Positions 59,372 through 64,000 of a stretch of DNA of 64,000 nucleotides are shown here, piece after piece; the first letter of the stretch is position 1, and each line of letters begins with the position of its first letter. A model generated the notes under the pieces. That model was not told the origin of the DNA, ran no database searches, and worked only from the letters and a program-made list of their open reading frames with translations. The DNA is taken from contig NZ_CP097291.1 in NCBI RefSeq assembly GCF_027595165.1, positions 2,976,001 to 3,040,000 on the forward strand. Reading direction: 5' to 3'. The DNA comes from Providencia sp. PROV188. Its GTDB lineage: Bacteria; Pseudomonadota; Gammaproteobacteria; Enterobacterales; Enterobacteriaceae. Position numbers and translations under genes: made by a program.

Positions 59372-60562
59372 TCACGCTGACGCAAGCGCCTGTTCAATAT
59401 CTGCAATTAACTCATCAACATTTTCTAAACCAATAGATAGTCGAATCAGCCCATCACTAATGCCATATTGCAGCCTTTCTTCCGGTGTATAGGTCGAATG
59501 AGTCATACTGGCAGGATGCTGCGCCAATGACTCGCAATCTCCCAAACTCACCGCCCTAGAGAACAGCGTTAAATGGTTTAAGAACCGCTTGCCTGCTTCC
59601 AGCCCCCCTTTTAGCTCAAATGCAATCATGCCTCCGGCTAATTTCATCTGCTTTTGAGCTAAATGGTATTGCTCAAAACTCGGCAAACCCGGGTACATAA
59701 TGGTAGCGACTTTTGGGTTCACTTCTAAATATTCAGCAATTTTCTGTGTGCTTTGGACTATCCTATCCATACGAACAGACAAGGTTTTCATTCCTCGAAT
59801 AATCAGGTTAGCGTCATGAGGAGATAAGCATGCCCCCGTCATATCTTTCAACCCCACTAATCGAATTAGTTTTGCGTACTCTGCCGTTGTGGCTACCGCT
59901 CCCCCCATAGCATCCCCATGACCATTCATGTACTTGGTCAACGAGTGCAGCACAATATCCGCCCCCAATGTCAGTGGTGTTTGAATATACGGCGTGCAAT
60001 AGGTGTTATCGACTACCACTAAGATATTATGTCGATGAGCAATCTCACTCACCGCAGCAATATCCACCAAACGCATGTTCGGGTTAGCGGGTGACTCAAA
60101 GAATATCATGCGCGTTTTTTTCGTAATGGCTTGAGTGACACTCTCTGGATCACTCATATCAATGTGCTTAATTTTCACACCAAATCGAGCCAACCCATGA
60201 TGAAAAAAGGCATAAGTACAGCCATAAACTGTTAAGTCCACTAACAGTTCATCACCCGGATTTAATAATGTCCAAAATGTAGCCGTGATTGCGCCCATAC
60301 CTGACGAGAACACAATTGCCGCCTCTCCCTCTTCAAGAGAGGCAATTCTATTTTCCAATAGATTTAATGTTGGGTTATTAATTCGGGTATAAATATAGCC
60401 ATCTTTTTCACCACTAAAACAGGCTGCGCCCTCTTCGACACTTTTAAATACATAAGTCGATGTTTGATAAATTGGCGATGCCAATGAACCTAAATGATCT
60501 TGTGCATTATAGTGACTATGAATTGCCCGTGTTTCGAAAGAACGTTTTATATCTAAACTCAT
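59372..60562 (-). CDS. megL: Methionine gamma-lyase
   Basis: A 396-residue PLP enzyme that cleaves L-methionine to methanethiol, 2-oxobutyrate and ammonia, and can also release H2S from homocysteine and cysteine. Active-site residues align in position with the Citrobacter enzyme: Lys210 (HSLTKYMNGHGD), Tyr58 and Arg60 (YIYTRINNP), Tyr113 and the specificity Cys115 (TVYGCT). Cys115 separates it from cystathionine lyases. GGAGGT precedes the ATG. It is last in an operon after an SQR-like flavoprotein and a DUF1641 gene, with 15 bases between. Confidence 0.93.
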   Translation of the reverse strand: MSLDIKRSFETRAIHSHYNAQDHLGSLASPIYQTSTYVFKSVEEGAACFSGEKDGYIYTRINNPTLNLLENRIASLEEGEAAIVFSSGMGAITATFWTLLNPGDELLVDLTVYGCTYAFFHHGLARFGVKIKHIDMSDPESVTQAITKKTRMIFFESPANPNMRLVDIAAVSEIAHRHNILVVVDNTYCTPYIQTPLTLGADIVLHSLTKYMNGHGDAMGGAVATTAEYAKLIRLVGLKDMTGACLSPHDANLIIRGMKTLSVRMDRIVQSTQKIAEYLEVNPKVATIMYPGLPSFEQYHLAQKQMKLAGGMIAFELKGGLEAGKRFLNHLTLFSRAVSLGDCESLAQHPASMTHSTYTPEERLQYGISDGLIRLSIGLENVDELIADIEQALASA

Positions 60563-60577
60563 ACCACCTCCGAAAAA

Positions 60578-60970
60578 TTACCCTCCTTGGGATTGAGATA
60601 ATCGAGAACCGACAATTTGCATTGTTCGCAAAAGCGTCGTAATTCCACGCAATGTATTTGGATCTTTTAATAATCCATACACTGAGCGAAAGTTAGGATT
60701 TTTACTATCATGTATTCCTTCCATTTTTGCCATATTGTAGGCAGTACCTAATTCCCATACAGGCACTAAAGTATCTTCAAAAGAATTTGATAATCGTTCT
60801 ACTGTACTGTTATCTAATATATCGACAAGGTCAGATACTAGTGAAAGCAGATCCACAATATTGTCTAAGCGATTTAAGTGTAATAACGGTGCTAATTTTT
60901 CAGCAAGATGATTACCAGATTCGGAACTTAATAGTTCAAGCAATTTACTTTGATTTTCATTATTCGACAT
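60578..60970 (-). CDS. DUF1641 protein, partner of the SQR-like flavoprotein
   Basis: A 130-residue soluble, mostly helical protein of the DUF1641 family (LHLNRLDNIVDLLSLVSDLVDIL, then LLKDPNTLRGITTLLRTMQIVG). DUF1641 genes commonly sit beside sulfide:quinone oxidoreductase-type or formate dehydrogenase-type genes in bacteria and archaea, where a role as membrane-docking or accessory subunit is supposed but unproven. Here it lies between the flavoprotein (13 bases) and methionine gamma-lyase (15 bases). No cysteine is seen. Confidence 0.75.
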   Translation of the reverse strand: MSNNENQSKLLELLSSESGNHLAEKLAPLLHLNRLDNIVDLLSLVSDLVDILDNSTVERLSNSFEDTLVPVWELGTAYNMAKMEGIHDSKNPNFRSVYGLLKDPNTLRGITTLLRTMQIVGSRLSQSQGG

Positions 60971-60983
60971 TTTTAATTCCTTA

Positions 60984-62171
60984 TTAAACTAAGCCACGGA
61001 TTGCTGCCCAATAAATACCTCTATTGAAGCCATTTCTTAGTAATCCACCGAGCTTTGTTGGCGGAGTTGGAATAACATCGTGCTTGTAATCGTATTGCAA
61101 AGGCATACCCGCCGTTAATCCCATTTGAGCAACAGCTTGTACTCGACCATCATAAATAGCCGCTGGGTAACCATAAATTAACTCACCACAAATATTATCA
61201 GCAATAATTGCAGCTTGGTTATGGCAGCTCCCCCCCGCTTTACTAATTGGTAAATCAACTGTATCACCAATAACATAAACACCTTCAACACCATAGACTT
61301 GCATTGTTTCATGGTCTGTTGGTAACCAACCTTCACCATTATTGTGTTCACTTAATCCGGTATTTACGACCGCCTCTACTGCGGTAATAGGTGGAGTGCT
61401 AATTAATAAATCGAAAGGCTGCTCATCACCTTCTTTGGAATAAGCTAATTTCTTATCTGGGTCGACTTTATTTAAAGTAAACCCTCTTTGAGCTTTAATA
61501 TTTCGAGCTACAAACACTTCAGGAATGACTTCGCAAACCGGCTGTTGCATGAATAAACAATTACGCAGTAATTGTGCAACCGTTGGATAGGTATAAACAA
61601 TTTCAATATTATCTCTAACTCGACGTTTACGTAAAAACTCATCAATCATGAGTGTTGTTTCCATCGGCGCTATACCACACTGATGGGGAACGTTTGGTGT
61701 TTCAGGAAATGAAACGGTAATAAAAATACGACCTTTTTCAATCTTAGATAATTGGTCGGCTAATTTACGCGAGGCATCATAGGCATAAAAATGGTTACCT
61801 ATTTCCTTTAATCCTTCAATACGCTCAGGCCTAGGGATACACCCTGTGGCAACGACTAAATAGTCATAGTGATATTTTTTATTATTTCTTGAGTATAATT
61901 CTTTATTTTTAAAATCAAATGAGTCAACTTTATCAATGACTAATTCAATTTCTGGTCTTAATAATTCACGCTCAGGTCGGCTTAGTTCTTCTTTAAAGAA
62001 CATATTAAAAGCCACATACATAAATGCAGGTTTATAATAATGTATCGGATTATCTGTTATTAACGTTATTTTTATTCTTTGAGAAAAAATGTCTTTATTA
62101 AGTTTTCTAGCCAAAATATTAGCTAACATGGTACCGCCAGTACCACCACCCACAATAACTATATTTTTCAT
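60984..62171 (-). CDS. Sulfide:quinone oxidoreductase-like FAD flavoprotein
   Basis: A 395-residue two-dinucleotide-fold flavoprotein: FAD motif IVIVGGGTGGTMLANIL at residues 4-20, ATGCIPRPERIEG near 108-120, and the FAD-closing GVYVIGDTVDLPISKAGG near 297-314. Three cysteines lie where SQRs carry theirs: Cys111 (ATGC), Cys165 (PHQCGIAPMET, like the SQR CxGxPxE) and Cys316 (GGSCHNQA). It would oxidise sulfide, or another thiol, and pass electrons to quinone at the membrane. The C-terminus (LLRNGFNRGIYWAAIRGLV) is amphipathic, suiting membrane contact. First gene of the operon. SQR activity is likely but not certain. Confidence 0.78.
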   Translation of the reverse strand: MKNIVIVGGGTGGTMLANILARKLNKDIFSQRIKITLITDNPIHYYKPAFMYVAFNMFFKEELSRPERELLRPEIELVIDKVDSFDFKNKELYSRNNKKYHYDYLVVATGCIPRPERIEGLKEIGNHFYAYDASRKLADQLSKIEKGRIFITVSFPETPNVPHQCGIAPMETTLMIDEFLRKRRVRDNIEIVYTYPTVAQLLRNCLFMQQPVCEVIPEVFVARNIKAQRGFTLNKVDPDKKLAYSKEGDEQPFDLLISTPPITAVEAVVNTGLSEHNNGEGWLPTDHETMQVYGVEGVYVIGDTVDLPISKAGGSCHNQAAIIADNICGELIYGYPAAIYDGRVQAVAQMGLTAGMPLQYDYKHDVIPTPPTKLGGLLRNGFNRGIYWAAIRGLV

Positions 62172-62414
62172 GATTTAAAATCCTTAAGAAATAAAACAGC
62201 CCGATAAATAAAACCTGCTCATCGCCGTGCTTTACACTTAATAAATATAGTTTAATGCCAATAACAACCAATACAATAAATTGCATATAATTCGAGAATC
62301 AACAAAAAAAACTAATCACTTTGAGATATTAAAACGCTTTCTCTGGTAAAAGAAAAGTGAAGCATTCATAAGTGATAAAATTAAATTTCATTGCAGCTCA
62401 TTGAAAGAAAAAGA

Positions 62415-62999
62415 TTAATATGAATAATGTCCAACTATCTTCCATTTAAATAAGACATCCTCAGCAACTTGTCCATATCCAATATTGTGCATCACTAAGT
62501 AATATCGACTATTCGATGCTTTGATGGATGTCACAATTCCTATATGTGGACGGCCGTTATCTAAACGCCATGAAACGATATCACCGGGTAAATAATCCTC
62601 CCCTTTTACCGTAATAGGTTTAACAGTACCTTTTCGAGCAAAAAAGGTTTCTAAGTTAGGTACTCGCCGATGATCAATATTGGTATCAGGCTTACGAAGC
62701 CCCCACATTTTTTGACTTGGATACTGGCTAAAGTTTTTTTTAATATCTTCATGAAGCTGTTTTTGAAGATCAATACCCAACTTACGATAACTGCGTATCA
62801 CAACATCAGAACAGACACCATAATGGCTGGGAACATCCCCATTAGGGTAATCTATCTGGCGATAAGATGAATCATAAACAACAAGGCGAGGTAATTGTTC
62901 GGCTTGTTTTGCCAACTCAAGGTTACTTTTTCCTAATGCATAGGGCATGCAAAATAGTAAAGCGATAGATAGTAATCGTTTCAAGGTATGAATCCCCAT
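62415..62999 (-). CDS. Exported DUF1287 protein
   Basis: A 194-residue protein: signal peptide to about residue 23 (LLFCMPYALG), then a DUF1287 domain with YPNGDVPSHYGVCSDVVIRSYR, NIDHRRVPNL, LPGDIVSW, PHIGIVTS and HNIGYG. The Cys in GVCSD and later His (PHIGIV) are arranged like an NlpC/P60-type Cys-His pair, so cell-wall or amide hydrolysis is possible, but the function is not established. It is a single gene. Confidence 0.82.
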   Translation of the reverse strand: MGIHTLKRLLSIALLFCMPYALGKSNLELAKQAEQLPRLVVYDSSYRQIDYPNGDVPSHYGVCSDVVIRSYRKLGIDLQKQLHEDIKKNFSQYPSQKMWGLRKPDTNIDHRRVPNLETFFARKGTVKPITVKGEDYLPGDIVSWRLDNGRPHIGIVTSIKASNSRYYLVMHNIGYGQVAEDVLFKWKIVGHYSY

Positions 63000-63064
63000 A
63001 AAATAGAGAATAAAATCTACAATAATTACAGGGATAAATAAGGTGGGATAATCTTAAAAAGGTA

Positions 63065-63856
63065 TTAATTAGTTAATTTAAATTGGGTAATGATAGGATT
63101 ATGATCTGACGCATCTGTCTGTAATACGTGGCTTTCTTTCAGTGTTAAGCCGCGATAAAACATAAAGTCTAATGGACGACCAAAAGCTTTTGTTCGTAAA
63201 TCTAAATCGTAGAGAACTTCCTTCAAGCCAACTGAACGAATAAAGCGTTTCAATGCATTTACTCGCTGACGGCTCCATGCATTAAAGTCCCCCGCGAGAA
63301 TAACGGGACCGACATGTTTGCTAATATGAGAACCTAACTTACTCAATTGCTTTCTATACACATCAACACCAAAACTAAAGTTAATGGCATGTACGTTAGC
63401 AACCATTAAATGCTTACCATTAGGCAATGGATAAACCGTGATCAAAGCCGATTTCGCTAAACGTAATAGCGGCTCTTTTTCTCGTAATGGACAACAATAA
63501 ATAGGGTGAGCTGTCGCGAGAGTCATTACCCCTGATGGATGAGGAGAAAAAGGTAAGGCAGGGACTTGGTCTGCTACCAATTGATGTGAAGCAGCAAAAG
63601 AAACCAATTCTGGTGACATTTGTGCTTCCTGGAGCAATAACAGTTTTTTCTCTTTAACGAGCTCTGCTAACGTAGATTTCCAATTTGGTCGCTGCTGCTT
63701 ATAAATATTCCACGTAACCACATCCAGCATTTCACCCGCAGGAAACAGAGGAAGACCAATAGGAAGAGAATCACCTAGCATATGAATTGGCATAGGCTGA
63801 ATACGTTTTGCAGGCTCGCCAGCAATGTACCGAACAGAATAGGTTCTTTTAGCCAC
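63065..63856 (-). CDS. yafD: Endonuclease/exonuclease/phosphatase-family protein YafD
   Basis: A 263-residue protein of the EEP superfamily, strongly like E. coli YafD (YSVRYIAGEPAKRIQP, VVTWNIYKQQRPNW, HPSGVMTLATAHPIYCCPLRE in segments). Metal and catalytic residues are in LLLQEAQ, AGDFNAWSR, RPLDFMFYRG and SDHNP. The biochemical substrate is not established. It is a single gene with the window end just upstream. Confidence 0.92.
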   Translation of the reverse strand: MAKRTYSVRYIAGEPAKRIQPMPIHMLGDSLPIGLPLFPAGEMLDVVTWNIYKQQRPNWKSTLAELVKEKKLLLLQEAQMSPELVSFAASHQLVADQVPALPFSPHPSGVMTLATAHPIYCCPLREKEPLLRLAKSALITVYPLPNGKHLMVANVHAINFSFGVDVYRKQLSKLGSHISKHVGPVILAGDFNAWSRQRVNALKRFIRSVGLKEVLYDLDLRTKAFGRPLDFMFYRGLTLKESHVLQTDASDHNPIITQFKLTN

Positions 63857-64000
63857 GTACCGGATTCCCTACGAAATTGATAACAACAGTATTATTGGTA
63901 GCAACAGTATTGCTGCCAACTATGCTAGTTTAGCATTGGTTTGACTGACTCGCGTACAGTATATCAAATATCTTACCGGTAATCTTAAGGAACTTATTAT

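Noticed and set aside
63986..64000. AAGGAA near the right edge, perhaps the ribosome site of a plus-strand gene
   Set aside because: The window ends before a start codon is complete, so no gene can be supported.

Overview
The window looks like core chromosome of an AT-rich enterobacterium of the Morganellaceae, most probably Providencia. This is inferred from the generally AT-rich coding sequence, the strong similarity of many proteins to E. coli counterparts (RimO, RpoS, NlpD, Pcm, TruD, YafD, ProY), the conserved enterobacterial block running from the cys genes to rpoS and mutS, and the mix of methionine gamma-lyase with alpha-keto acid decarboxylases. Species cannot be decided from the sequence alone. 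I saw no rRNA, tRNA, CRISPR array, insertion sequence or prophage.

Layout. 0.1-9.3 kb: a GMC oxidoreductase, purT with a PurR operator, rarD, an orphan LuxR-type regulator lying between two long AT-rich gaps, a candidate small RNA, a sensor/Fis-type regulator, rimO and a TIM-barrel protein of unknown role. 9.5-13.7 kb: a Fur-controlled iron-import operon that combines the first three components of the FtrABC type (P19, cupredoxin, FTR1 permease) with EfeO/EfeM-like and EfeB-like parts. 13.7-15.5 kb: an exported von Willebrand A protein and a lipoprotein. 15.7-19.9 kb: a LysR regulator divergent from an adenine deaminase and purine permease pair carrying a PurR-like operator. 20-32 kb: keto-acid and amino-acid catabolism: a benzoylformate-decarboxylase-like enzyme, gltS, LysR-dadA-like-ridA, and two paralogous indolepyruvate/pyruvate-type decarboxylases in opposite orientation around a DedA protein and a small DUF1471 protein, then a LysR gene.

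32.1-37.1 kb is the accessory patch. A GC-rich rlmF gene lies between the true 3' end of the LysR gene and a diverged second copy of that 3' end. It is followed by a very AT-rich four-gene cluster: a TauD-like dioxygenase with a frameshift, a malate dehydrogenase with its middle deleted, a PrpF-family isomerase and a TSUP-family membrane protein. The patch sits next to mutS, in the mutS-rpoS neighbourhood known to be variable among enterobacteria. The cluster looks like a small organic-acid pathway in decay and is the best candidate here for something undescribed.

37.5-57.8 kb is conserved: mutS, miaE, then on the minus strand cysJIH, cysG-cysD-cysN-cysC, ftsB, ispD, ispF, truD, surE, pcm, nlpD, rpoS, plus queD and queE. 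Here sulfate is activated (CysDNC), reduced (CysH, CysIJ) and supplied with siroheme (CysG) from adjacent transcription units. 57.9-64 kb: a ProY-like permease, a compact operon of an SQR-like flavoprotein, DUF1641 protein and methionine gamma-lyase that may join release of reduced sulfur to its oxidation, then a DUF1287 protein and YafD.
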